The notes beneath the pieces were generated by a model, which worked only from the letters and a program-made list of their open reading frames with translations, made no database searches and had not been told where the DNA came from. From assembly GCF_040702995.1 (NCBI RefSeq), contig NZ_CP159992.1, positions 2,195,501-2,259,500 of the forward strand: DNA of 64,000 nucleotides. The letters are read 5' to 3'. Below, one piece after another: positions 36,377 to 45,798 of the stretch. How positions within the stretch are numbered: position 1 is the first letter of the stretch; every line of letters starts with the position of its first letter. Position numbers and translations under genes: made by a program. The stretch is from Paenibacillus sp. AN1007 (lineage in GTDB: Bacteria; Bacillota; Bacilli; Paenibacillales; Paenibacillaceae).

Positions 36377-37390
36377 TCAGTCACGAGGTGGGGGCGCAGC
36401 GGAAGCACGGATTCGCAGCTCGGAAGGGAGGATTATCGTTTGAACATCAGGAGGAAGCTTTCCTTCAATCCGATCCATCAGCATCTGCATTCCCTGATAT
36501 CCGAATTCGTACGCAGGCTGTGCTCTAACGGTCAGAAAAGGATCAAAGGCGGAAGCCAGATCCAGGTCATCGAAGCAAACCACAGAGATGTCTTCAGGGA
36601 CCTTAAGTCCACGCCTGCGCAGCAGGCGAATAACTCCAATCGCGAGCATGTTATTGGCTGCAAAAATGGCTGTAGGTTTCTGTGATCGAGACAGCAGTTT
36701 CCCCAGTCCTTCATCATCACTGAAATCCCGATAGTTGGTACGAAGGATCAGTGAAGGATCAGGAGCAATGCCAGCTTCAACAAGTCCCTCTATATAGCCT
36801 TCTTCACGGAGTCTGGCTGTAGAGACCTCAGACGAACCGTTGACCAGCGCGACGTATTGGTGACCTAGGCTAATGAGGTAGCGCATAAGCTCTACAGCGC
36901 CTTCACGGCTGTCTCCTGCAATCAGATCAGAAGTGATTTCAGGTACAGTTCGATCCAAAAACACAAACGGAATATGTCGCGCCTGTAATTGCTGTAGATG
37001 AATCAGTGAACGGTCTCCCGCAGGTGCAAACAGCACTCCATCCACACGTGTCGACAAGATGGCTTCCACATACTCTTTTTCTTTTCGGTAATCTTCATCA
37101 CTGTTACCAAACAGAACGCGGTAGCCCCGAAGATGCGCAGCATCTTCAGCACCACGGGCGAGTGTTGTATAAAAAGGATTGGTGATGTCCGTTATAAGCA
37201 GTGAAAGCATCTGAGTTCGCTGCAGTACCAGACTTCTCGCGTTGGAATTCGGAATATAACCCAGCTCATCGATGACCTGCTGCACCCGCTCTCGTGTGGC
37301 CGTACTGATACGACCGGTGCGATTAATGACTTTGGAGACCGTCATTGCGGAGACATTGGCTTTTTTGGCGATATCATAGATTGTAATCAA
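36377..37390 (-). CDS. LacI family regulator, probable controller of the L-fucose operon
   Basis: About 337 residues. TTG at 37390 yields ITIYDIAKKANVSAMTVSKVINRTGRIS, the usual LacI N-terminus, with GGAAAGGT 8 bases upstream; an ATG at 37414 would add eight residues. The effector domain (TQMLSLLITDITNPFYTTLARG ... ISVVCFDDLDLASAFDPFLTVR) resembles ribose-binding proteins. Divergent from fucI across a 490-bp region holding a LacI-type palindrome, so it most likely controls fucose genes and itself. Confidence 0.87.
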   Translation of the reverse strand: MITIYDIAKKANVSAMTVSKVINRTGRISTATRERVQQVIDELGYIPNSNARSLVLQRTQMLSLLITDITNPFYTTLARGAEDAAHLRGYRVLFGNSDEDYRKEKEYVEAILSTRVDGVLFAPAGDRSLIHLQQLQARHIPFVFLDRTVPEITSDLIAGDSREGAVELMRYLISLGHQYVALVNGSSEVSTARLREEGYIEGLVEAGIAPDPSLILRTNYRDFSDDEGLGKLLSRSQKPTAIFAANNMLAIGVIRLLRRRGLKVPEDISVVCFDDLDLASAFDPFLTVRAQPAYEFGYQGMQMLMDRIEGKLPPDVQTIILPSELRIRASAAPPPRD

Positions 37391-37470
37391 AGGGATCGGA
37401 CCTTTCCGCAGCATAGTCCTTCCATTCTATAGGATAAAGGCGATTGACAGCAAGATAGCCGCGTGCTATG

Positions 37471-37492
37471 TTAGGGTTACCGATAACCCTAA
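37471..37492. promoter_or_regulatory. predicted LacI-family operator
   Basis: The arms TTAGGGTTA and TAACCCTAA are complementary around CCGA, so the centre reads GGTTACCGATAACC with the central CG that LacI-family repressors bind. It lies upstream of a possible minus-strand promoter (TTGCTG, 16 bases, TATAGA) for the regulator and in front of fucI. Confidence 0.55.
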
Positions 37493-37715
37493 TTGAGATT
37501 TAGGATGGAGTTTAACTTCAGTACTTAAATTAGGATGTTCTATATTCTTGATCAGAAAGTGATGTAATACACGTCGTTACTACGATAATCCGCAACATAT
37601 TTATACATTGGCACAGCAGCCGTTCTCGTTATTTTCATGATTGTTCCATTGTCCCCGAGGTACAGTGAATGACATTTGATGATAATTAATGAGGGCGGTT
37701 TATTATTTTTGATAC

Positions 37716-37730
37716 ATGTAAACGCATTCA
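37716..37730 (+). promoter_or_regulatory. cre site upstream of fucI
   Basis: ATGTAAACGCATTCA matches the CcpA consensus WTGNAANCGNWNNCW at every defined position. It would place the fucose operon under carbon catabolite control; a local LacI protein could bind the same sequence. Confidence 0.55.
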
Positions 37731-37881
37731 GATTTGGAGAAATTCAAACATAGTGGTTATCGGCTCCATCCCGCAGCATATGATTCCATTGCCCCCAACA
37801 GTACAGCTTATCGTTCAGTCAGAATATTCTCAATTCCACATGCATTTTGTTCAAAATGCACTAAAAGGAGGACGTTCTCGC

Positions 37882-39672
37882 ATGACTCATCAGGATTATC
37901 GTTACAATCAGGCTTTTCCCAAAATTGGTATTCGTCCCACTATCGATGGCAGACGCAAAGGTGTGCGTGAGTCATTGGAAGAACAAACGATGCGGATGGC
38001 GACATCGGTAGCGGAACTGCTCTCGACTGAACTTTATTACGCAGATGGTTCGCCGGTAGAATGCGTTGTTGCCGAAACCTGTATCGGCGGTGCTGCTGAA
38101 GCAGCGCAGGCATCTGCACTGTTCAGTCGTTCTAATGTAGGCGTAACGATTACCGTAACTCCATGCTGGTGTTATGGTACAGAAACGATGGATATGTCAC
38201 CATCCATTCCGACAGCGATCTGGGGTTTTAACGGTACTGAACGACCAGGGGCAGTATATTTGGCGGCTGTGCTTTCCGCTCACGCCCAGAAGGGCATCCC
38301 TGCGTTCGGAATCTATGGGGAGGATGTGCAGGACGGCGGGGACTCGACCATTCCAGATGATGTGCGTGAGAAGCTGCTTCGCTTCAGTCGTGCCGGTCTT
38401 GCGGCAGCGACGATGAAGGGGCAGGCGTATTTGTCCATCGGCTCTGTATCGATGGGGATTGCGGGTTCCATCGTGAATGATTCTTTTTTTCAGGAATATC
38501 TGGGCATGCGAAACGAGTATGTGGATATGAGCGAACTGACACGGCGGATTGAAGAGGAAATTTATGATCCTGAAGAATACAAGCTGGCACTTGCCTGGGT
38601 GAAGGAAAATTGCAAGGAAGGTCCGGATAACAATCCAGAGCATCTCCAGTCAGATCGGAAACGCAAAGACGCTGAGTGGGAAACGGTTGTGAAGATGACA
38701 CAAATTGTACGTGATCTGATGGCCGGCAATCCGAAACTGGCGGAACTCGGATATGAAGAGGAGGCTATGGGTCACCACGCCATTGTATCCGGATTTCAGG
38801 GACAGCGGCAGTGGACGGATCACGCACCGAATGGAGATTTTCTGGAGTCCATCCTGAATTCCTCGTTCGACTGGAACGGTAAACGCGCCCCGTACCTTGT
38901 CGCAACCGAAAATGACAGTCTGAACGGTGTATCGATGTTGTTTGGCTCATTACTGACACATTCAGCTCAGATTTTTGCAGACGTGCGAACGTATTGGAGC
39001 CCTGATTCGGTCAAACGGGTGACAGGTCATCTTTTGGAAGGACACGCTGCATCAGGGATTTTACACCTGATTAACTCCGGTTCTGCCGCACTCGACGGTA
39101 CCGGCGAGCAATCAAGGGATGGTAAGCCTGCGCTTAAGCCATTTTGGGAAATTACGGATGAAGAAATACAGCATTGTCTGAAAGCCACCTCCTGGAGACC
39201 GGCTTCCGTTGAATACTTCCGCGGCGGCGGATACTCGGCTGACTTTCTTACGAAAGGCGGTATGCCTGTGACCATGACTCGTTTGAATCTGGTGAAAGGA
39301 CTCGGGCCGGTGCTGCAGATTGCTCAGGGTTACACGGTCGATCTGCCAGAGCACGTACATGACACGCTGGACCATCGGACCGATCCGACATGGCCTTCAA
39401 CCTGGTTTGCGCCCATTCTGACGGGCTCGGGAGCGTTTACTTCCGTGTATGAAGTGATGAATCAATGGGGGGCGAACCATGGTTCGATCTCCTATGGACA
39501 CATCGGTGCGGATTTGATCACGCTGGCATCGATACTGCGTATTCCAGTGAATATGCACAATGTGCCTGAAGCAGACATTTTCCGTCCGCGGGTCTGGGGA
39601 ATGTTTGGTACAAGTGAGGCGGAGGGTGCGGATTATCGCGCTTGTCAAGTGTTCGGACCGTTATATCGTTGA
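37882..39672 (+). CDS. fucI: L-fucose isomerase
   Basis: 596 residues, the normal length of FucI (rhamnose isomerase is far shorter). Converts L-fucose to L-fuculose using manganese. Typical segments: [57 protein letters not shown], and [10 protein letters not shown] with a metal-binding Glu/Asp area. AAAAGGAGG precedes the ATG at 37882; the longer upstream frame lacks a ribosome binding site. First gene of a three-gene operon (isomerase, kinase, aldolase). Confidence 0.95.
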   Translation: MTHQDYRYNQAFPKIGIRPTIDGRRKGVRESLEEQTMRMATSVAELLSTELYYADGSPVECVVAETCIGGAAEAAQASALFSRSNVGVTITVTPCWCYGTETMDMSPSIPTAIWGFNGTERPGAVYLAAVLSAHAQKGIPAFGIYGEDVQDGGDSTIPDDVREKLLRFSRAGLAAATMKGQAYLSIGSVSMGIAGSIVNDSFFQEYLGMRNEYVDMSELTRRIEEEIYDPEEYKLALAWVKENCKEGPDNNPEHLQSDRKRKDAEWETVVKMTQIVRDLMAGNPKLAELGYEEEAMGHHAIVSGFQGQRQWTDHAPNGDFLESILNSSFDWNGKRAPYLVATENDSLNGVSMLFGSLLTHSAQIFADVRTYWSPDSVKRVTGHLLEGHAASGILHLINSGSAALDGTGEQSRDGKPALKPFWEITDEEIQHCLKATSWRPASVEYFRGGGYSADFLTKGGMPVTMTRLNLVKGLGPVLQIAQGYTVDLPEHVHDTLDHRTDPTWPSTWFAPILTGSGAFTSVYEVMNQWGANHGSISYGHIGADLITLASILRIPVNMHNVPEADIFRPRVWGMFGTSEAEGADYRACQVFGPLYR

Positions 39673-39698
39673 ACTGCTGTCTGAAGGAGGCTTTCAAT

Positions 39699-41189
39699 AT
39701 GGGCAATCAAGCTTCATATGTGCTTGCTGCCGATTTCGGCGCCGGCAGTGGCCGGGTAGTACGCGGAGCTTTGGACGGTCGCAGGCTGACGCTGCAGGAG
39801 GTCCATCGCTTCGCGAATGAACCTGTACAGCTTGGGGATGAATTGTGTTGGGACTTCCTTCGCCTGTTCCATGAGCTGAAGCAGGGCATTCAAAAAGGGG
39901 TGGAAGGCACGTCATCCCCGGTGCAGTCTATTGCTGTTGATACCTGGGGCGTCGACTACGCGCTGGTCGACGGTGCGGGAAGACTGCGCAGGAACCCGCG
40001 TCATTATCGTGATGCGCGTCATGCGAAATTCATGAACGACGTGCTTGCTGTGGTCAGTGAACGAGAACTGTACTCGATGTCCGGTGTACTGCCCCAGCAG
40101 ATCAATACCCTATTTCAGTTATTTGGTCACCTTCAGGAAAGTGCAGCGGAAGCAGACGAAGACACACGTCTGTTATTCATGCCCGATCTGTTCCATTATT
40201 ATTTATCAGGGGAACAAGCATGCGAATACACAATTGCAAGCACCAGCGGTCTGCTTCATGCCGGTGAATCCAGATGGAATGAAGCGTTGATAAGCCGTCT
40301 CGGCTTACCTGCATCGTTATTTCCGCGGTTGGTTCAGCCAGGGACTGTACTGGGTACGTTAACCGGTGATCTGATGAATGAATTTCGCACAGGACCGATG
40401 CAGGTTGTCTGCACAGGATCACATGACACCGCTTCGGCACTGGCCGCCATACCGGCGTTCGAATCTGATTTTGCTTTTATCAGCTGCGGCACATGGTCTC
40501 TCATGGGGGTTGAGAGGGAGCTTCCGGTATTAAGTGATCTGAGCCGTGAGTTGGGGTTCACGAATGAGGGGACCGTCAGCGGCAGGGTGCGCACGCTGAA
40601 GAATCGTTCGGGTTTATGGCTGCTTCAGGAATGCAGACGGCAGTGGCAGCGTGAGAATCGGTGGTACTCCCATGAAGAACTGATACAGTGTGCTTCAACC
40701 GTACGTTCGCATCAATCTTTACTGCTGCCCGGAGATGATGATTTTATAAGCCCGGGTGACATGCCCGAGCGGATCCGTCGGCATTGTCTAAACACAGGCC
40801 AGAAGGCACCCGAAACGGTGGGAGCTATCGTTCGCTGTATTCTGGAAAGTCTTGCACTGGAGTTCAGACAGACGCTCGATGAACTTGAACAGATTACGGG
40901 CACAAGACCCCCTGTTATTCATATGGTTGGCGGAGGTGTGCATAATCGCATGCTCTGTCAGTTTACAGCAAATGCGGCTGGGGTTCCGGTGATTGCGGGG
41001 CCGGTGGAGGCATCCTCGGCAGGCAATTGTCTGCTTCAATATGCGGCTCACGGGGAAGCAGGCAGCTTATCGGATGTCCGTGATATAGCAGCAGCTTCTT
41101 TTGATACAGAAACATACATGCCTCAAGATTCCGAATGCTGGGAAGAAGCTTACGGAAGGTACCGACAATTACCCCGGTTAAAAATCTAA
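39699..41189 (+). CDS. FGGY-family carbohydrate kinase, rhamnulokinase-like, likely acting on L-fuculose
   Basis: 496 residues. N-terminal VLAADFGAGSGRVVRG (phosphate 1 loop, AGSGR as in rhamnulokinases), DTWGVDYAL (catalytic Asp area), CTGSHDTASALAAIP, and HMVGGGVHNRMLCQFTANA (adenosine motif). By sequence it looks closer to RhaB than FucK, but it lies between fucI and a class II aldolase, so L-fuculose (or several deoxy-ketoses) is the likely substrate. AAGGAGG 8 bases before the ATG at 39699. Confidence 0.87.
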   Translation: MGNQASYVLAADFGAGSGRVVRGALDGRRLTLQEVHRFANEPVQLGDELCWDFLRLFHELKQGIQKGVEGTSSPVQSIAVDTWGVDYALVDGAGRLRRNPRHYRDARHAKFMNDVLAVVSERELYSMSGVLPQQINTLFQLFGHLQESAAEADEDTRLLFMPDLFHYYLSGEQACEYTIASTSGLLHAGESRWNEALISRLGLPASLFPRLVQPGTVLGTLTGDLMNEFRTGPMQVVCTGSHDTASALAAIPAFESDFAFISCGTWSLMGVERELPVLSDLSRELGFTNEGTVSGRVRTLKNRSGLWLLQECRRQWQRENRWYSHEELIQCASTVRSHQSLLLPGDDDFISPGDMPERIRRHCLNTGQKAPETVGAIVRCILESLALEFRQTLDELEQITGTRPPVIHMVGGGVHNRMLCQFTANAAGVPVIAGPVEASSAGNCLLQYAAHGEAGSLSDVRDIAAASFDTETYMPQDSECWEEAYGRYRQLPRLKI

Positions 41190-41232
41190 TTAAACCGTCG
41201 GAAATTATCGCAGATAAGGAGTGGTAGAGAGC

Positions 41233-41896
41233 ATGTCTGAACAGAAGATAAGAGAAGAATTAACCAAATACGCCCGCAAGGCAGTAACTCAAGGGCTTGT
41301 TGTAGGACCTGGAGGCAATATAAGTGCACGCTCGGGCAGTACGATGCTGTTATCGCCAAGCGGCTATGCACTTGAGGACATTGAACCGGATGAATGGATT
41401 GCTGTTGACATCGAGACAGGAGAAACACAATCAGAATCCACACGGCCTTCCTCGGAAGTGCTGATGCATCTGTACAGCTATCGTGTGAACCCGGATATTC
41501 AGGCTGTTGTGCATACACACCCGGCATACACGATCGCGCTCAGTCTTGTTTTTGACCATCTTCCGCATCTGTTCCCGGATCAATCCGCTCTAGTGGGTGA
41601 TATCGGATTTGTGCCTTACGTGCTTCCAACCACGAAACTTCTCGCTGATGTCTGCAGCCGCAAAAATCACCGAGCATACTGCGCTCATTCTTATGAATCA
41701 CGGACTGGTGACAACAGGCAAAAATCTGCGTGAGGCCTATTACCGAACACAGGTGGTAGAGGAGAGTGCGAAAGTATACATGATTGCGAAGGCTGCAGGA
41801 GAACCTCGAATTTTGACAGCTGAGCAGTACAAAGAGATCCAATCACTGGAAAGCGAAGCCTATCGGGTACAGCTGCTGCAGCAGCAGATTAAGTGA
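41233..41896 (+). pseudogene. class II aldolase (L-fuculose-phosphate aldolase type), broken by a single-base frameshift
   Basis: First part: GGNISARSGSTMLLSPSGY, PSSEVLMHLY (catalytic Glu) and VVHTHPAYT (zinc His pair). Second part, in another frame: AAAKITEHTALILMNHGLVTTG, with the third zinc His in MNHG, then a normal C-terminus. Skipping one extra T near 41653 joins them as LADVAAAKITEH. It would split L-fuculose 1-phosphate into lactaldehyde and DHAP. If the frameshift is real, the operon would stop at the phosphorylated sugar, which is usually toxic, so a sequencing error is worth excluding. Confidence 0.85.
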
Positions 41897-42085
41897 TAAT
41901 CGGTCATAGGATGATAGGATTATGATAAGTATGAATTGGAAAAATAATAAAGAACGGTGCATTTATTTCATCAAAATGTGACATCGCGAATGCCAAGAGC
42001 TGCCTTTTTCTCGACAACTATTGCATATCCGAAAATACCGAGTATAATACTGGGTAAATAGAACGATAAGGGGATGCAGTAAACG

Positions 42086-42442
42086 ATGAAAACATATGCT
42101 GAATTGAACTCACTTCTTGTTGACGATTATCTGGATCTCCTGAACATGGCAAAACAACTCGGGGACGAAGAATGGAAGGAAGCTATCCTGCAAGCATTGA
42201 AGGAAGAAGTCGATGCCAACCATCACATGGACTCAACTGAAGTAAGGCAGGATCTCTGGAATCAGTTCGAAGACATTAATGAGCAGATGCACGAGCTGCT
42301 GCTGCAGTTAAAACAAGCCGACCACCCCGAAGAGAAAGAACAGATTATTGAGATGATCTGGGGGCTGAAAATAGACCGTCATGCCATTACCCGAAAGCTT
42401 GAAACGATGAGCCGCGCCAGCGCTGGAACACATAAGCTGTAA
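42086..42442 (+). CDS. conserved hypothetical helical protein
   Basis: 118 residues, almost entirely helical and highly charged (Glu and Lys rich), without signal peptide or membrane segment; heptad-like stretches (NEQMHELLLQLKQADHPEEKEQIIEMI) suggest a coiled coil or helical bundle. AAGGGGA lies about 13 bases before the ATG. No family recognised. Closed by a terminator shared with the convergent azoreductase. Confidence 0.6.
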   Translation: MKTYAELNSLLVDDYLDLLNMAKQLGDEEWKEAILQALKEEVDANHHMDSTEVRQDLWNQFEDINEQMHELLLQLKQADHPEEKEQIIEMIWGLKIDRHAITRKLETMSRASAGTHKL

Positions 42443-42571
42443 GGTTAGAACGAAGAGTAAAGAGAACTACTGACGTAATTTATACAGAACAGGTATTTTG
42501 TTTGTTTTAAATAGAGAACTGTTTTATAGGATAGAAGCTGTATGTTTCAATTCTAGATGCTTATATGAAAG

Positions 42572-42626
42572 AACCCGCACACATCTTGAGATAATCAATC
42601 AGGACGTTGTGCGGGTTTGTTTATTT
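42572..42626. terminator. bidirectional terminator
   Basis: AACCCGCACA/TGTGCGGGTT 10-bp stem, followed on the plus strand by TGTTTATTTT; lies between convergent genes. Confidence 0.7.
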
Positions 42627-42633
42627 TATGAGC

Positions 42634-43260
42634 CTAAAATTGTTTGGCAAAACGCTGCGCTTCTTCGATTCCTTTTTGTTTGATCTCCTCGGCACGTTCC
42701 TTATACTGGTTATGTCCTTCCACAAAGATACCATCCAGTTTCGGCACACCCAGAAATGACATGATAATACCTAAGTACCGATGTCCTGACTCCATCTGAG
42801 CCGCAGGTCCTTCCGAATAAATGCCGCCCCGTGCTTGGATGTGCAGTGCTTTTTTGTTCGTTAGCAGTCCTACCGGTCCTTGTTCGGTGTAACGAAACGT
42901 TTTGCCCGCTACACAGATGGAATCGATATATGCTTTGAGCACAGGTGGGAAAGAGAAATTCCACAGCGGTGAGACGAAAACATACTTATCTGCACTCGCG
43001 AACTGATCGGACAGTTCATTCAGACGCTGGACTTTGGATTGTTCCTCAGAGGTGAGGTCGCCACCTGTCTGCAGTTTTCCCCATCCGCTGAATACATCCG
43101 CATCAATATACGGGATGTGTGAACGGTACAGATCGAGATGAATGATTTCGTCTGAGGCATGGCTTTCCTTGTAAGCGTCGATAAAAGCTTTACCGGCGGC
43201 CATACTGAAAGAGGTTTGATGATCATGCGGATGGGCAGTAATGTACAGTAAAGTAGACAT
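42634..43260 (-). CDS. azoR: FMN-dependent NADH-azoreductase
   Basis: 208 residues, flavodoxin-like fold: [23 protein letters not shown] (FMN phosphate loop), [39 protein letters not shown] and RGGIYSEGP are standard AzoR blocks. It reduces quinones and azo compounds with NADH, usually for stress protection. ATG at 43260 has AGTGAGGA upstream; the GTG at 43275 is less likely. Transcribed alone, convergent with the helical hypothetical. Confidence 0.9.
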   Translation of the reverse strand: MSTLLYITAHPHDHQTSFSMAAGKAFIDAYKESHASDEIIHLDLYRSHIPYIDADVFSGWGKLQTGGDLTSEEQSKVQRLNELSDQFASADKYVFVSPLWNFSFPPVLKAYIDSICVAGKTFRYTEQGPVGLLTNKKALHIQARGGIYSEGPAAQMESGHRYLGIIMSFLGVPKLDGIFVEGHNQYKERAEEIKQKGIEEAQRFAKQF

Positions 43261-43686
43261 GCTTGAGTTCCTCACTTTCGAATGGAATTTGATATCATAA
43301 AATCAAGGTGGTAAAAACTAAAGAGACACCTGAACAGCTCCCGTGACTGGAGTAGTATGATGTGCAGTGCCTTGTTTTATACATCCGTTGAAGCCCTGAT
43401 GACGGAATCAGGAAGCAGAGTGAACACCATAATACAGGATGAGGAGTTCTCATGTTTTTGTTTGAATAGATAGAAAGCTGAGGCCGGATTTTGTTTTGGC
43501 AAAATATAGTGATGGAATACTTAATATATGTATAATATAAAAAACAGTATGCTTGCTTCTGCACTGTAATGAACCGCATTTCCGGGGTTGGCAGTGCGGG
43601 CGCTTCAGCATTCGTTCGTTAGCTGTAATGGAAGAATGGAACGTTTTATTTTTTGACGATAATGAAGATGAGTGAGATGAGCACAT
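43261..43686. other. intergenic region between divergent azoR and deoR
   Basis: 426 bp without a supported gene. It holds the azoR leader, and an AT-rich tract with a TATAAT at 43531-43536 that could be a deoR -10, although no matching -35 is evident. No further structure seen. Confidence 0.5.
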
Positions 43687-44631
43687 ATGGGAATGGACCT
43701 GGAGAAACAGCGGTTAAGCATTGAAGCGGCAAAATTGTATTATCAGTCCGATTACAGCCAGCAGGACATTGCCTCAAGACTGGGCGTATCCCGCCCCACG
43801 GTATCGAGACTTCTTCAGTACGCCAAGGACCGAGGTTACGTGCGTATTGAAATTATGGACCCGCTGGAGGATATTGATATTATCGCCGGAGAGCTAAAGG
43901 TCAAATATAATCTGGAGACGGCTCTGGTATGTTTTGCACCTTTAAAGAGTGATGAGGAGATCCAGAAGCATATCAGCAAGAGGGCCGCGGACTACTTGCA
44001 GGAAACTGTGCAGGACGCCGATATTATTGGGGTCACGTGGGGAACGACAATGCATGCGGTTGCTCGCCAGCTAAGACCCAAGCAGGTCAAGGGTGTTGAA
44101 GTGGTACAGCTTAAAGGGGGAGTAAGCCACTCCCATATCAATACTTACGCCGCGGAGATCGTGCACCTGTTTGCAGAAGCTTTTCACACGGTTCCAAGGT
44201 ATTTGCCGCTCCCGGTGATCTTCGATAATATCGAAGTGAAAAAAATGGTTGAGGCCGATCGCCACATTGGACGTATTGTCGAACTCGGAAGACAGGCTAA
44301 CATTGCGATATTCACCGTAGGAACGGTGAAAGAGGATGCACTTCTGTTCAAGCTGGGATATTTTAATGAGCAGGAACAGCAGCTCCTGATGCATTCGGGT
44401 GCCGGTGATATTTGCTCACGTTTTTTTGATGCGGAAGGGCATCTGATCAGTGAAGAGATCAACAGCAGGACGGTCGGGATTGATCTGGCCGAATTAAGAA
44501 ATAAGGAGAAGTCCATTCTTGTCGCGGGTGGCGGGCGCAAAATCGAAGCGATTCATGCAGCACTGAAGGGTCAGTATGCCAACATATTGGTTACGGACCA
44601 GTATACAGCGCAGGCTTTGCTTCGTTTATAA
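43687..44631 (+). CDS. deoR: DeoR (SorC family), repressor of deoxyribonucleoside catabolism
   Basis: 314 residues. N-terminal helix-turn-helix (EKQRLSIEAAKLYYQSDYSQQDIASRLGVSRPTVSRLLQYAK) and SorC-type sugar-phosphate-binding domain (IIGVTWGTTMHAVARQL, GGVSHSH, VPRYLPLPVIFDN, VGTVKEDALLFKLGYF). It matches B. subtilis DeoR, which represses the dra-nupC-pdp operon and is released by deoxyribose-5-phosphate. Start ATG 43687 or 43693 (the latter gives the B. subtilis-like MDLEKQ); the ribosome binding site is weak for both. The deo genes follow directly. Confidence 0.9.
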   Translation: MGMDLEKQRLSIEAAKLYYQSDYSQQDIASRLGVSRPTVSRLLQYAKDRGYVRIEIMDPLEDIDIIAGELKVKYNLETALVCFAPLKSDEEIQKHISKRAADYLQETVQDADIIGVTWGTTMHAVARQLRPKQVKGVEVVQLKGGVSHSHINTYAAEIVHLFAEAFHTVPRYLPLPVIFDNIEVKKMVEADRHIGRIVELGRQANIAIFTVGTVKEDALLFKLGYFNEQEQQLLMHSGAGDICSRFFDAEGHLISEEINSRTVGIDLAELRNKEKSILVAGGGRKIEAIHAALKGQYANILVTDQYTAQALLRL

Positions 44632-44824
44632 AGAAGGAGAAGGTAAGGTTTACTTGTCCCGGGCCTAAAATTCAATCTACAGATCAACAATGACAACATC
44701 TGCCACAGCACTTGGGCGGATGTTTTGCTATGTAAGGCAGAAAATAAGTATAGAAGGCAGTATTTTCGAGAGGTAACTTCGGAAGTGTAACAAAAAGTTC
44801 AACATTCTATCCTCAAACTCATTA

Positions 44825-44869
44825 TGAACAAAGGTTCAAGTTGATTTTTACATATGTTCATGATAGTGT
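44825..44869 (+). promoter_or_regulatory. deo promoter with DeoR palindrome and half site
   Basis: A palindrome TGAACAAAGGTTCA (44825-44838) lies just upstream of a -35 TTGATT (44841-44846), and a further half site TGTTCA (44855-44860) falls between -35 and the possible -10 TAGTGT (44864-44869). As I recall, the B. subtilis DeoR operator has the same build: a palindrome upstream of -35 plus a half repeat in the spacer. Confidence 0.6.
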
Positions 44870-44909
44870 AAGGATATAAGTTCACAGTTCAGATAAGGGA
44901 GAGATTCAA

Positions 44910-45581
44910 TTGACTACACCACAATTAGCCAAAATGATCGACCATACGCTGCTTCGTGCAGACGCAACTCGTAACGAGCTTACCAAGCTGACTGAAGAAG
45001 CGAAGGAGTACCAATTTGCATCTGTATGTGTGAATCCTGGCTGGGTATCCTACGCTGCAGAGCAGCTTAAAGGCACTGGCGTAGATATCTGCACGGTCAT
45101 TGGCTTCCCTCTGGGGGCATCCACTTCCGAAACGAAGGCGTTTGAGACGAAAGATGCAATCGCTAAAGGTGCAACAGAAGTAGACATGGTCATTAATATC
45201 GGTGCGCTGAAAGATGGCAATGATGACGCGGTAGAGCAGGACATTCGCGCTGTTGTTGAAGCTGCGGCGGGTACACTGGTGAAAGTAATCATTGAGACTT
45301 GTCTGTTAACGGATGATGAGAAAGTACGTGCATGCCAAGCAGCTGTCAGAGCCGGAGCAAATTTTGTGAAAACATCAACTGGTTTCTCCACAGGCGGGGC
45401 AACTCCGGAAGATATCGCACTGATGCGTCGTACCGTTGGTCCTGACATAGGTGTTAAAGCTTCTGGCGGCGTACGCAGTCTCGAAGATATGCAGAAAATG
45501 ATTGAAGCAGGGGCTACTCGAATCGGAGCAAGCTCAGGCGTGAAAATCATGCAGGGCGGTCAGTCCACTTCTTCTTACTAA
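44910..45581 (+). CDS. deoC: deoxyribose-phosphate aldolase
   Basis: 223 residues, class I aldolase that splits 2-deoxyribose-5-phosphate into glyceraldehyde-3-phosphate and acetaldehyde. [15 protein letters not shown] at the N-terminus, the Schiff-base Lys in [10 protein letters not shown] and the second Lys in [12 protein letters not shown] are intact. Starts with TTG, supported by AAGGGAGA 9 bases upstream. A terminator separates it from nupC, so part of the expression of later genes may come from a separate promoter. Confidence 0.95.
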   Translation: MTTPQLAKMIDHTLLRADATRNELTKLTEEAKEYQFASVCVNPGWVSYAAEQLKGTGVDICTVIGFPLGASTSETKAFETKDAIAKGATEVDMVINIGALKDGNDDAVEQDIRAVVEAAAGTLVKVIIETCLLTDDEKVRACQAAVRAGANFVKTSTGFSTGGATPEDIALMRRTVGPDIGVKASGGVRSLEDMQKMIEAGATRIGASSGVKIMQGGQSTSSY

Positions 45582-45602
45582 ACCAAGTCTATAATTCATG
45601 AT

Positions 45603-45650
45603 CCTGAACTCTGCCTGAGATGCATGACAGGGTTCAGGGCCATTTTTTGC
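45603..45650 (+). terminator. terminator after deoC
   Basis: CCTGAACTCTG pairs with CAGGGTTCAGG (one T-G pair), followed by CCATTTTTTG. Confidence 0.8.
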
Positions 45651-45680
45651 TTGAACATGAAACGTAATATATCCTGTTGT

Positions 45681-45695
45681 TTGTAAGCGCTTTAT
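45681..45695 (+). promoter_or_regulatory. cre-like site upstream of nupC
   Basis: TTGTAAGCGCTTTAT fits the CcpA consensus except at one defined position and has a strong TGTAAGCGCTT core. It lies between the deoC terminator and nupC. Confidence 0.45.
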
Positions 45696-45798
45696 AAAAT
45701 TTCTGAAATCATATGTTATGAAATGACACAAAATAAGATTCAGTAACCCTTTGAGCAGTTTATACAACGGGATTAACGACCTTCAAAGGAGAGATCAC

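Larger units (their letters stand above)
37391..37881. other. divergent regulatory region between LacI gene and fucI
   Basis: About 490 bp with the LacI-type palindrome, the cre match and no supported ORF. The rest (37500-37700) is AT-rich and shows no further repeated or palindromic structure that I could recognise. Confidence 0.6.
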
